A stretch of 64,000 bases of DNA from Diabrotica undecimpunctata (Eukaryota > Arthropoda > Insecta > Coleoptera > Chrysomelidae): assembly GCF_040954645.1 (NCBI RefSeq), contig NC_092807.1, positions 54,030,981-54,094,980 of the forward strand, written 5' to 3'. The notes below the pieces were generated by a model. The model did no database searches and had not been told where the DNA came from. It saw only the letters and a program-made list of their open reading frames with translations. Within the stretch, counting starts at the first letter, position 1, and every line of letters starts with the position of its first letter. Position numbers and translations under genes: made by a program. Positions 27,247 through 36,869 of the stretch are shown here, one piece after another.

Positions 27247-29353
27247 AATTACTATTTAAATAGGAATAAGCCACAATTAAACGTTTAAATAAATTTATTG
27301 ACGTTTTAATCTCCACTTCGGAATTCGTTCTCAAAATAAGTTAGGTGCGCTAAATATTGCCACTGTTCTTAATGGTGCCCTCCCGTATTACAGATAGTAT
27401 CAACGATACAACTAAGGTGGCAAGTGTCTTTGTCTATCAGCAACGTGTTTTCTTTAGTCTATGCTATCCATCAGATGTAGAAGCTCGCTATTTGTTTTTC
27501 GTGTCCTCGTTTTAAATAAACCCCACTGCGTAGGGTCAACGCTACGCAATATATATTATTTTTTGTTCGATTTTTGCAATTAAGTTTAGGTCAGTATACT
27601 CCAGTGGATATTATTTTATGAATTGCATGAATTATTTTAAATGAAATTTTACCTTACGGATTTTTTGGATTAGGAACATCATTTGTTCCTAATATTGCCA
27701 TTACTAATAATTCCTAATATTGCTATATAGTTACAATATTAGGGACTAAATATTAAACTCTTTTGCAGCATGCAAGAAAACGAACTGAGTGATCAGAAGA
27801 TCTACGCTCGGCGCTGCAAATCATAGCGAATGGAATGTCAATCAAAGGGGCTGCCAAGCATTTATAACATTCCTCCTCGCCTCGCTAGGTCTTTATCACA
27901 GAACACATAATCCCTTAAAAAAGCTTGAAAGATCACCGGTGTTGCCTGCAGCATAAGAAAGTGATCTTGTCGAAAGAATTTACACATTAGCTGAAGTAGG
28001 TATGCTTATTACAAGGAAGATTCTAATCAAAAGTGTGTTTTCTTACGCTACAACAAATCATTTACGAAATCCGTTTTCTAAAGACTTAAATAAAGCTGGT
28101 AGAATATAGCTTAAGTTATTCTTGTGCCGCCATCCAGACGTAGCTAGGCAAAAAGCTCAATTAATGAATACGGCTCCAGCCCAAAATAATGAATATAATA
28201 TTCGTTGATGACTTATTTCATAAACTGAGAGATAACATAGAAAAACTAAACCTATTTGATAAACCTGGTAGCATGTACTATATTACGAACGAAAAAAGGA
28301 CGCAGATTGACAATCCATAAGCAACAAATTGTTTTTGTTAAAAGATGAGCAAAAGCTGTACCGCTTTTGTGTTATTTAATGACCAAAGGTTTAAACCTAA
28401 ATGGTATGATCACTTGCCCCCTGCTCAAAAGCTATTGTTACACATAAAGGCAGTACGACATGCGAATAATTTGTTTTGTGGCGTGACCATTTCTTTTCAT
28501 TCAGAAACCCTGGTCCTACACTACTAATATTTGATGAAGTTTAAAGTCACCTAGATATTTTCATAGTTGGGGCAGATAAACGTATAGATATAACTTTGTT
28601 TTGTCTTTCTAGCAACACGTCACACCAGTTGCAACCTATGAACAAATGGTTAAAAGCTTAAGACATTTTGGGACCAAGAAGTTCTACAGTTTTTAACAAC
28701 AAACCCCGGCAAGGCGATTATCAAAATGATGTTTGGAGAAATTTTTTACTCTATTTTAGCTAAAAGCAATGATACCATCAAACACTATCTCCGGTTTTGC
28801 ATTTACCGACATTTATACATTTAAACCAGACACTATACCTGAAGCTGTCTTTGCACCACGTTTATTCACTTACAGAGAAGAAGACAAAGTAAATCACAGT
28901 AGCTTCCAAGATATATCAGATGTTATTAGATGTTCTAGCAAGTCGGTTGAACTCGCATATACAAACAAGGTGAGTACAAGCGGGTATCAAGTGCCAGAAA
29001 AAACTAATAAGAAAAAAAAAGAAGCGTTTAATTACTATCTCAAGAAGCGAATTATTATCAGATTTTAGTCTTTACGATGACTCACCTAATGATGTCTTTA
29101 GTTAAGATGTACCTATGAAAAGACCTACGAGGAGCAGCAGCTCTAAAGATGACAGTCCACTAATTGAATCAAAATATAAACAGAGAGGCAATACGGTTCC
29201 AAAAAAACAACAAAATGTAATCCGGGGTCTAATCAAGTAAAAACTTTTTACTCCAAATACTTAAACAGTTCTTTTGAAGATACAGAACTGCTGATTACAC
29301 CGGAAATTAAATTATCCATCGTAAACAGAAAGCCAGCTTTAAACAGTAGATAT
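27247..29353 (+). repeat. Tandem unit 1 (2107 bp): Penelope-type end plus dead pogo gene
   Basis: Starts AATTACTATTTAAATAGGAA, contains the ATTGACGTTTTAATCTCCAC stem block (27297-27340), a stretch with repeated CCTAATATTGC, and a pogo transposase remnant. Near-identical units follow at 29354 and 31403. It shares its stop codons with the other units, so copying happened after the gene died. Confidence 0.93.
27769..29270 (+). pseudogene. pogo-like transposase remnant, unit 1
   Basis: Scattered frames give RSALQIIANGMSIKG (psq helix-turn-helix), LRNPFSKDLNKAGRI, KLFLCRHPDVARQKAQLMNT (CENP-B-type DNA-binding block), FNDQRFKPKWYDHLPPAQK, GVTISFHSETLVLHY and SSNTSHQLQPMN, the DDE_1 order of pogo/Tigger elements. 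The DGH-type catalytic motif is unreadable (FDEV.SHLDIF). Dozens of stops; no function possible. Confidence 0.75.
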
Positions 29354-31402
29354 AATTACTATTTAAATAGGAATAAGCCACAATTAAACGTTTAAATAAA
29401 TTTATTGACGTTTTAATCTCCACTTCGGAATTCGTTCTCAAAATAAGTTAGGTGCGCTAAATATTGCCACTGTTCTTAATGGTGCCCTCCCGTATTGCAG
29501 ATAGTATCGACGATACAACTAAGGTGGCAAGTGTCTTTGTCTATCAGCAACGTGTTTTCTTTAGTCTATGCTATCCATTAGATGTAGAAGCTCGCTATTT
29601 GTTTTTCGTGTCCTCGTTTTAAATAAACCCAACTGCGTAGGGTTAACGCTACGCAATATATCTTATTTTATGTTAGATTTTTGCAATTAAGTTTAGGTCA
29701 GTATACTCCAGTGGATATTATTTTATGAACTGCATGAATTATTTCAAATGAAATTTTAACTTACGGATTTTTTTTTCTGAACATCATTTGTTCCTAATAT
29801 TGCCATTACTAATAATTCCTAATATTGCTATATATTTACAATATTAGGGACTAAATATTAAACTCATTTGCAGCATGCCAAGAAAACGAGCTGAGTGATC
29901 AGAAGATCTACGCTCTGCGTTGCAAATCATAGCGAATGGAATGTCAATCAAAGGGACTGCCAAGCATTTATAACATTCCTCGCTCAAAGCTAGGTCTTTA
30001 TCACAGAACACATAATCCCGTAAAAAAGCTTGAAAGATTACCGGTGTTGCCTGCAGCATAGGAAAATGATCTTGTCGAAAGAATTTACACATTAGTTGAA
30101 GTATGTATGCCTATTACAAGCAAGATTCTAATTAAAAGTGTGTTTTCTTACGCTACAACAAATCATTTACGAAATCCGTTTTCCCAAGACTTAAATAAAG
30201 CTGGTAGAATATAGCTTAAGTTATTCTTGTGTCGCCATCCAGACGTAGCTAGGCAAAAAGCTCAATTAATGAATACGGCTCCAGCCCAAAATAATGAATA
30301 TAATATTCGTTGATGACTTATTTCATAAACTGAGAGATAACATAGAAAAACTAAACCTATTTGATAAACCTGGTAGCATGTACTATATTACGAACGAAAA
30401 AAGGACGCAGATTGACAATCCATAAGCAACAAATTGTTTTTGTTAAAAGATGAGCAAAAGCTGTACCGCTTTTGTGTTATTTAATGGCCAAAGGTTTAAA
30501 CCTAAATGGTATGATCACTTGCCCCCTGCTCAAAAGCTATTGTTACACATAAAGGCAGTACGACATGCGAATAATTTGTTTTGTGGCGTGACCATTTCTT
30601 TTCATTCAGAAACCCTGGTCCTACACTACTAATATTTGATGAAGTTACCTAGATATTTTCATAGTTGGGGCAGATAACCGTATAGATATAACTTATGGTT
30701 AAAAGCTTAAGACATTTTGGGACCAAGAAGTTCTACAGTTTTTAACAACAAACCCCGGCAAGGCGATTATCAAAATGATGCTTGGAGAAATTTTTTACTC
30801 TATTTTAGCTTAAAGCAATGATACTATCAAACATTATCTCCGGTTTTGCATTTACCGACATTTATACATTTAAACCAGACACTATACCTGAAGCTGTCTT
30901 TGCCCCACGTTTAATCACTTACAGACAAGAAGACAAAGTAAATTACAGTATCTTCCAAGATATATCAGATGTTATTAGATGTTCTAGCAAGTCGGTTGAA
31001 CTCGCATATACAAACAAGGTGAGTACAAGCGGGTATCAAGTGCCAGAAAAAACTAATAAGAAAAAAAAAGAAGCGTTTAATTACTATCTCAAGAAGCGAA
31101 TTATTATCAGATTTTAGTCTTTACGATGACTCACCTAATGATGTCTTTAGTTAAGATGTACCTATGAAAAGACCTACGAGGAGCAGCAGCTCTGAAGATG
31201 ACAGTCCACTAATTGAATCAAAATATAAACAGAGAGGCAATACGGTTCCAAAAAAACAACAAAATGTAATCCGGGGTCTAATCAAGTAAACACTTTTTAC
31301 TCCAAATACTTAAACAGTTCTTTTGAAGATACAGAACTGCTGATTACACCGGAAATTAAATTATCCATCGTAAACAGAAAGCCAGCTTTAAACAGTAGAT
31401 AT
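29354..31402 (+). repeat. Tandem unit 2 (2049 bp)
   Basis: Very similar to units 1 and 3 but lacks about 64 bases present in both (TTTGTTTTGTCTTTCTAGCA onward, missing near 30692) and 6 bases near 30641. Its first third is closest to unit 3, its last third to unit 1, which suggests exchange between units. Confidence 0.93.
29874..31310 (+). pseudogene. pogo-like transposase remnant, unit 2
   Basis: Begins MPRKRAE.SEDLRSALQIIA, a recognisable pogo start codon region, and repeats the same broken blocks as unit 1. The 64-base loss removes the SSNTSHQLQP block. Confidence 0.75.
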
Positions 31403-33454
31403 AATTACTACTTAAATAGGAATAAGCCACAATTAAACGTTTAAATAAATTTATTGACGTTTTAATCTCCACTTCGGAATTCGTTCTCAAAATAAGTTAG
31501 GTGCGCTAAATATTGCCACTGTTCTTAATGGTGCCCTCCCGTATTGCAGATAGTATCGACGATACAACTAAGGTGGCAAGTGTCTTTGTCTATCAGCAAC
31601 GTGTTTTCTTTAGTCTATGCTATCCATCAGATGTAGAAGCTCGCTATTTGTTTTTCGTGTCCTCGTTTTAAATAAACCCCACTGCGTAGGGTTAACGCTA
31701 CGCAATATATCTTATTTTATGTTAGATTTTTGCAATTAAGTTTAGGTCAGTATACTCCAGTGGATATTATTTTATGAATTGCATGAATTATTTCAAATGA
31801 AATTTTAACTTACGGATTTTTTTTTCTGAACATCATTTGTTCCTAATATTGCCATTACTAATAATTCCTAATATTGCTATATATTTACAATATTAGGGAC
31901 TAAATATTAAACTCATTTGCAGCATGCCAAGAAAACGAGCTGAGTGATCAGAAGATCTACGCTCTGCGTTGCAAATCATAGCGAATGGAATGTCAATCAA
32001 AGGGACTGCCAAGCATTTATAACATTCCTCGCTCAAAGCTAGGTCTTTATCACAGAACACATAATCCCGTAAAAAAGCTTGAAAGATTACCGGTGTTGCC
32101 TGCAGCATAGGAAAATGATCTTGTCGAAAGAATTTACACATTAGTTGAAGTATGTATGCCTATTACAAGCAAGATTCTAATTAAAAGTGTGTTTTCTTAC
32201 GCTACAACAAATCATTTACGAAATCCGTTTTCCCAAGACTTAAATAAAGCTGGTAGAATATAGCTTAAGTTATTCTTGTGTCGCCATCCAGACGTAGCTA
32301 GGCAAAAAGCTCAATTAATGAATACGGCTCCAGCCCAAAATAATGAATGTAATATTCGTTGATGACTTATTTCATAAACTGAGAGATAACATAGAAAAAC
32401 TAAACCTATTTGATAAACCTGGTAGCATATATATTACGGACGAAAAATGATGCAGATTGACAATCCATAAGCAACAAATTGTTTTTGTTAAAAGGGGAGC
32501 AAAAGCTGTACCGCCTTCTGTGCTATTTAATGGCCAAAGGTTTAAACCTAAATGGTATGATCACTTGCCCCCTGCTCAAAAGCTATTGTTACACATAAAG
32601 GCAGTACGACATGCGAATAATTTGTTTTGTGGCGTGACCATTTCTTTTCATTCAGAAACCCTGGTCCTACACTACTAATATTTGATGAAGTTTAAAGTCA
32701 CCTAGATATTTTCATAGTTGGGGCAGATAGCCGCATAGATATAACTTTGTTTTGTCTTTCTAGCAACACGTCACACCAGTTGCAACCTATGAACAAATGG
32801 TTAAAAGCTTAAGACATTTTGGGACCAAGAAGTTCTACAGTTTTTAACAACAAACCCCGGCAAGGCGATTACCAAAATGATGTTTGGAGAAATTTTTTAC
32901 TCTATTTTAGCTAAAAGCAATGATACCATCAAACATTATCTCCGGTTTTGCATTTACCGGCATTTATACACTTAAACCAGACACCATACCTGAAGATGTC
33001 TTTGCACCACGTTTAATCACTTACAGAGAAGAAGACGAAACGAAAGTCGGTTGAACTCGCATATACAAACGAGGCCAGTACAAGCAGATATCAAGTGCCA
33101 GAAAAAACTAATAAGAAAAAAAAAAGAAGCGTTTAATTACTATCTCAAGAAGCGAATTACTATCAGATTTTAGTCTTTACAATGACTCACCTGATGATGT
33201 CTTTAGTTAAGAAGTACCTATGAAAAGACCTAAGAGGAGCAGCAGCTCTGAAGATGACAGTCCACTAATTGAATTAAAATATAAACAGAGAGGCAATACG
33301 GTTCCAAAAAAACAAAAAATGTAATCCGGGGTCTAATCAAGTAAAAACTTTTTACTCCAAATACTTAAACAGTTCTTTTAAAGATACAGAACTGCTGATT
33401 ACACCGGAAATTAAATTATCCATCGTAAACAGAAAGCCAGATTTAAACAGTAGA
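31403..33454 (+). repeat. Tandem unit 3 (2052 bp)
   Basis: Third unit. Unlike units 1 and 2 it runs on past the shared CAGTAGA into further pogo sequence (AGCCCATCAAGTTACC), so it marks the ancestral right-hand side of the repeat. A deletion near 33036 removes about 40 bases relative to the others. Confidence 0.92.
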
Positions 33455-33514
33455 GCCCATCAAGTTACCAAAGTCTTGTTAGCACCAAAACCAAAACTGA
33501 ATAATCCAATCAAA
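31923..33514 (+). pseudogene. pogo-like transposase remnant, unit 3, interrupted by the ribozyme insertion
   Basis: Same blocks as units 1 and 2 (VPPSVLFNGQRFKPKWYDHL, SSNTSHQLQPMN). At its end a 13-bp target TAATCCAATCAAA (33502-33514) was duplicated by an insertion. The C-terminal zinc-binding part of the gene resumes at 35240. Confidence 0.78.
33502..33514. repeat. TSD of the ribozyme-bearing insertion, left copy
   Basis: TAATCCAATCAAA, identical to 35227-35239. Confidence 0.93.
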
Positions 33515-33602
33515 TATTGTTCTGAAACTATTTTCTTGTGCCATTTTAAAGTAATTACTATTTAAATGGGAATAAGCCACAATTAAATGTTAAAGTACGT
33601 AT

Positions 33603-33643
33603 ATTGACGTTTCAATTTCCACTTCGGAAATCGTTCTCAAAAT
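33603..33643 (-). ncRNA. Decayed hammerhead-like fold in left Penelope-type end
   Basis: Minus strand reads TTTTGAGAAC, then stem GATTTCC/GGAAATT closed by GAAGT, then GAAACGTCAAT. Position of stem II and GAAA match a hammerhead, but the CUGANGA box is replaced by UUGAGAAC, so self-cleavage is not expected. Confidence 0.4.
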
Positions 33644-33699
33644 ACAAACATTAGTAAAATGAAAAAGACAGTAAAGATTCCATTTCACGTACAAATCGT

Positions 33700-33759
33700 C
33701 TATGTATCTGTTTATACGTATTTCGCTTTAATAAAGCTCATCAGAACAGTTATTCATAG
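33700..33759 (-). ncRNA. Type I hammerhead ribozyme, copy 1
   Basis: Minus strand, 5' to 3': CTATG (stem I outer), AATAA, CTGTT (stem I inner), core CTGATGA, stem II GCTTT-ATT-AAAGC, GAA, stem III ATA-CG-TAT, A17 as cleavage base, AACAG (pairs CTGTT), ATA, CATAG (pairs CTATG). Every invariant hammerhead position is met: C3UGANGA, G10.1-C11.1, GAA, A15.1-U16.1, H17. Predicted cut on the minus strand lies between plus positions 33713 and 33712. The internal loop in stem I and the stem II loop are where known type I hammerheads make tertiary contacts. Stem III of three pairs is minimal, as in retrozyme and newt-satellite hammerheads, which favour dimers. Confidence 0.92.
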
Positions 33760-34097
33760 GCGTTCTCAACATGAAAAATAGATCTTTTCTGTCTTTGGAA
33801 AGCAACGATAAAATGGCTTCGAAACGGACGCAATAGCGACATCTGATATTAAACCCGTAAAATAGTTTCGAAACACAATTCAGATTTCTGCTTTAATCTG
33901 AACCTTCTATAAATGCAAGGTATAACAGACGTTGATAAAGATGTTAATAGAGACATGGGGAATCTAAAATTTGCATTCCACGACATGTCTCCTCAACTAA
34001 GCAGAAATCGGTAGCGAATTGGTTTCTTGTACTCATACAGAGTAGATCCGAATAAAATGAAAAAGACAGTAAAGATTCCATTTCACGTACAAATCGT

Positions 34098-34157
34098 CTA
34101 TGTATCTGTTTATACGTATTTCGCTTTAATAAAGCTCATCAGAACAGTTATTCATAG
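34098..34157 (-). ncRNA. Type I hammerhead ribozyme, copy 2
   Basis: Exact 60-base match to the copy at 33700-33759, offset by 398. Identical core and stems. Confidence 0.92.
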
Positions 34158-34495
34158 GCGTTCTCAACGTGAAAAATAGATCTTTTCTGTCTTTGGGAAG
34201 CAACACTAAAATGGCTTCGAAACGGACGCAATAGCGACATCTGATATTAAATCCGTAAAATAGTTTCGAAACACAATTCAGATTTCTGCTTTAATCTGAA
34301 CCTTCTATAAATGCAAGGTATAACAGACGTTGATAAAGATGTTAATAGAGACATCGGGAATCTAAAATTTGCATTCCACGACATGTCTCCTCAACTAAGC
34401 AGAAATCGTTAGCGAATTGGTTTCTTGTACTCATACAGAGTAGATCCGAATAAAATGAAAAAGACAGTAAAGATTCCATTTCACGTACAAATCGT

Positions 34496-34555
34496 CTATG
34501 TATCTGTTTATACGTATTTCGCTTTAATAAAGCTCATCAGAACAGTTATTCATAG
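34496..34555 (-). ncRNA. Type I hammerhead ribozyme, copy 3
   Basis: Exact 60-base match to copies 1 and 2, offset by 398. A minus-strand transcript across the array would be cut three times, giving two 398-nt monomers. Confidence 0.92.
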
Positions 34556-34747
34556 GCATTCTCAACGTGAAAAATAGATCTTTTCTGTCTTTGGGAAGCA
34601 ACACTAAAATGGCTTCGAAACGGACGCAATAGCGACATCTGATATTAAATCCGTAAAATAGTTTCGAAACACAATTCAGATTTCTGCTTTAATCTGAACC
34701 TTCTATAAATGCAAGGTATAACAGACGTTGATAAAGTGTTGACATAT

Positions 34748-34880
34748 CGTGGAATGCAAATTTTAGATTCCCCATGTCTCTATTAACATCTTTATCAACG
34801 TCTGTTATACCTTGCATTTATAGAAGGTTCAGATTAAAGCAGAAATCTGAATTGGGTTTCGAAACTATTTTACGGATTTA
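34748..34880 (+). repeat. Inverted partial copy of the 398-bp repeat
   Basis: GTGGAATGCAAATTTTAGAT through TTTACGGATTTAA is the reverse complement of the part of the repeat from AAATCCGTAAAATAG to TTTGCATTCCAC. It lacks the hammerhead. Together with the truncated third copy it forms a potential hairpin of about 100 bp arms. Confidence 0.9.
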
Positions 34881-34884
34881 AACA

Positions 34885-35090
34885 TTAGTAAATTTAAATC
34901 ATTGAAAGGAACGAAATTTCTAATACAGTTACAAATTTCTTCTTTGACAATAATTACGACTCCGTTACGTTTGGGTCCTTCTGCCTTTCCCGAGTGGTAG
35001 ACAATGTATCCATTGCTCTCGAATATGTTTGACCCTAGCCATTTCGTCTCGCAGATACCTACGATAGGAATGTCTAGTCTGTCCATTTTA
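34885..35090 (-). pseudogene. LINE APE-endonuclease N-terminal fragment
   Basis: Minus strand reads MDRLDIPIVGICETKWLGSN and ESNGYIVYHSGKAEGPKRNG then VVIIVKEEICNCIRNFVPFN. The ETKW block contains the metal-binding Glu of APE-type endonucleases in RTE/CR1-like LINEs. It ends abruptly after about 70 codons. Its presence between array and right end suggests template switching during reverse transcription. Confidence 0.8.
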
Positions 35091-35115
35091 AATTTGTAAT
35101 TTACTAATGTTTGTA

Positions 35116-35157
35116 TTTTGAGAACGATTTCCGAAGTGGAAATTGAAACGTCAATAA
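35116..35157 (+). ncRNA. Decayed hammerhead-like fold in right Penelope-type end
   Basis: Plus-strand counterpart of the left-end motif: TTTTGAGAAC, GATTTCC-GAAGT-GGAAATT, GAAACGTCAAT. Same departure from the core box, so probably inactive. Confidence 0.4.
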
Positions 35158-35239
35158 ACGTACTTTAACATTTAATTGTGGCTTCCCTAGCCTGTGCCTG
35201 TGGCTAATTCCCATTTAAATAGTAATTAATCCAATCAAA

Positions 35240-35406
35240 GTTTAGTCAAATAATCAAAATAAAGAATCTTGTTAATGTTTTTTTTGTAACATCTGCAGTA
35301 AACAAGATATGCGCTTGTACATAGTGTGCTATCGTTATATTCACGAGGCCTGTGTAGGACCAACTAAAGATAACAAAGAAAAGTTTACTTGCCCTCCCTG
35401 TTCTTA
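35240..35406 (+). pseudogene. pogo-like transposase C-terminus with PHD-like zinc finger
   Basis: Reads DMRLYIVCYRYIHEACVGPT then NKEKFTCPPCS and a stop, matching the C-terminal C..C..W.HE.C......C..C finger of many insect pogo/Tigger transposases. The Trp of W-H-E is Ile here. It follows directly on the right TSD copy, so it belongs to the gene interrupted at 33514. Confidence 0.7.
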
Positions 35407-35954
35407 AGTTATATTGTTGTTGAACAATGTGTTATTGTTAACTGTACTGCAGAACCTAACATTGGCATGTGTGGCAATAATACGAGATCTATAATCCTAA
35501 TATTACCATTCGGAACGTCAATAAAAAAGTATTCTTTATTTATTCTGTATTCTTTACTATTACTCAAATTTGTTTTCATTTATTAATAAAAGTGTAGGAT
35601 TCATTTAGAACCAAACCATAAGGTGGCAAACTTATTTTAACCTTTAATTGTGGCCACAAGAAAATACCTTCAGAACAACAGATAAGATCTATATAAGAGA
35701 AGGGAGTGTTCCAAAAATGTCGTCAGTCTTACAGCGGCCACCTCACTTTCGGAGTACGGTACGTGCGACAGTCAACTGCGCACAAGTAAGAGAGGGTGGT
35801 TTTAGTTGGTAGGCAGAATAATAGATACCTGAATTTTTGGCACTGCTATCTTTAGTACGTTAAATTAAACTAGAACCCAAATTTTAGGGACTATGGAGGT
35901 AGCATTAAAAAAATTTCGAAGCCCCCCCTCAGGAAAATTCTGGGTGAGCCACTG
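35407..35954. other. 3' flank of the pogo remnant and right arm of the hAT-like composite
   Basis: Contains CCTAATATTACC at 35498, matching CCTAATATTGCC motifs upstream of each pogo copy, possibly the element's own end. A Penelope-type end fragment, minus orientation, lies at 35634-35690 (GTGGCCACAAGAAAATACCT). No coding sequence seen. Confidence 0.45.
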
Positions 35955-36114
35955 TATTTACAATACATTCGAATAGAAAATCTTTGTGATAATATGATTT
36001 GTCTTCCTCTTTAAGTTTCATCGTCTATCGAAGGTTGGAAATCATCATGACTATGCGGAACCTGTTGACTGCCGCATTAAAAAGTTCTGCACTACTGCAT
36101 TAAAACCAATCCCT

Positions 36115-36862
36115 TAAGTTCTTCTTCTTCCTCTTTATAAGCAATTCTGCTTGTTTATTGGCGGATTAATACCTCTATGTAAGGTTTTTACTGCATCTAG
36201 TGCGCGGTCGCCCGATACTTCTTCTGCCAATTGGTGACTTATCTTTTGCTATTTTGACAACACGGGTCTCCTCTATTCTGATTATGTGGTTATTCCATTC
36301 TTTTTTCTATTTTGTGTCCATTCATTTATTCACTGTACGTTACATTTTCTTCTAAAGTCTTCACCTCTCTTTCGGTCTCTTAGCGCATTTCCTATAATTC
36401 TTCTCAGTACTCTCATATCTGCTGTTTCCATTCTGCTGTATAAATTCTTGACTTCATCTCAGTGTTAATGTTTGTGTTTTGCCATGTAGTGTTATTAAGG
36501 CATCTTGCTAGTCTATCTTTTGCTTTTTGTAATTGATCTCTTACTTTTTTGTCCAGGTTTCCATAGTTAGACAGTGAGATTGTTATAATAAATTTATTTT
36601 CTCTTATGTTAAATCTGTGGACCAGTCTTTGCAAACTATCTTCATTTTGGGCTATCAATATTGCGTCGTCTGCATAATAGAGTATTTTTATTTCTTTGCT
36701 TTTCATTCTCTATCCTCTTCCTTTGATAATTTTATCCATATTCTAACTGAAGAGCATAGACCTCAATAAATCACCTTGTCTTATAGGTTCTGTAAGTTGT
36801 CCATCTATTCTGACTTTCATTTTGTTGTTTGGTAAATGTTTTCGATAGTTTTATATTTAGGG
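36115..36862 (-). pseudogene. LINE 3' half, minus strand
   Basis: Minus strand contains ILYYADDAILIAQNEDSLQR (intact YADD, near 36665-36700), SLSNYGNLDKKVRDQLQKAK, RLARCLNNTTWQNTNINTEM and near the 3' end IGRPRTRCSKNL. Ends in GAAGAAGAAGAAC at 36115-36128. 5' truncated near 36862. Similar in sequence to the LINE at 22663-24399. Confidence 0.82.
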
Positions 36863-36869
36863 GAAGTTC

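Larger units (their letters stand above)
33661..34737 (-). repeat. 398-bp tandem repeat, 2.7 copies
   Basis: GAAAAAGACAGTAAAGATTC begins at 33661, 34059 and 34457, giving a period of exactly 398 twice. The third copy stops after about 281 bases at 34737. Copies differ at only a few positions. Each contains a hammerhead on the minus strand. Confidence 0.97.
33515..35226 (-). mobile_element. Retrozyme-like insertion with Penelope-type inverted ends and hammerhead array
   Basis: A 1712-bp insertion bounded by a 13-bp TSD. Order: Penelope-type end (33515-33655), 2.7 tandem copies of a 398-bp repeat each bearing a minus-strand hammerhead, an inverted partial copy of the repeat (34748-34880), a LINE endonuclease fragment (34885-35090), and a second Penelope-type end in inverted orientation (35096-35226). 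The end sequences share GGGAATAAGCC/ATTGACGTTTC in mirrored form. Retrozymes of animals are described as tandem hammerhead repeats spread with Penelope-like machinery; assignment here is by structure and sequence. Confidence 0.85.
26503..35954. mobile_element. hAT-like termini enclosing a 9.45-kb composite
   Basis: Left end CTGTGGCGTAATCACG followed by a G-rich run (GGGTGGGGGGTTTGGGGG near 26525) and right end, read inward, CAGTGGCTCACCCAG followed by GAGGGGGGG. CAGTGGC plus G-run is a common insect hAT terminus. Both ends abut TATTTACA. No hAT transposase is seen inside, so this would be a non-autonomous element enlarged by later insertions. Alternatively two unrelated termini could be coincidentally flanked by the same octamer. 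Confidence 0.55.

Noticed and set aside
33661..34737. Regularly spaced direct repeats resembling a CRISPR array
   Set aside because: The whole 398-bp period is conserved with no unique spacers, and the DNA is eukaryotic; it is a tandem repeat.
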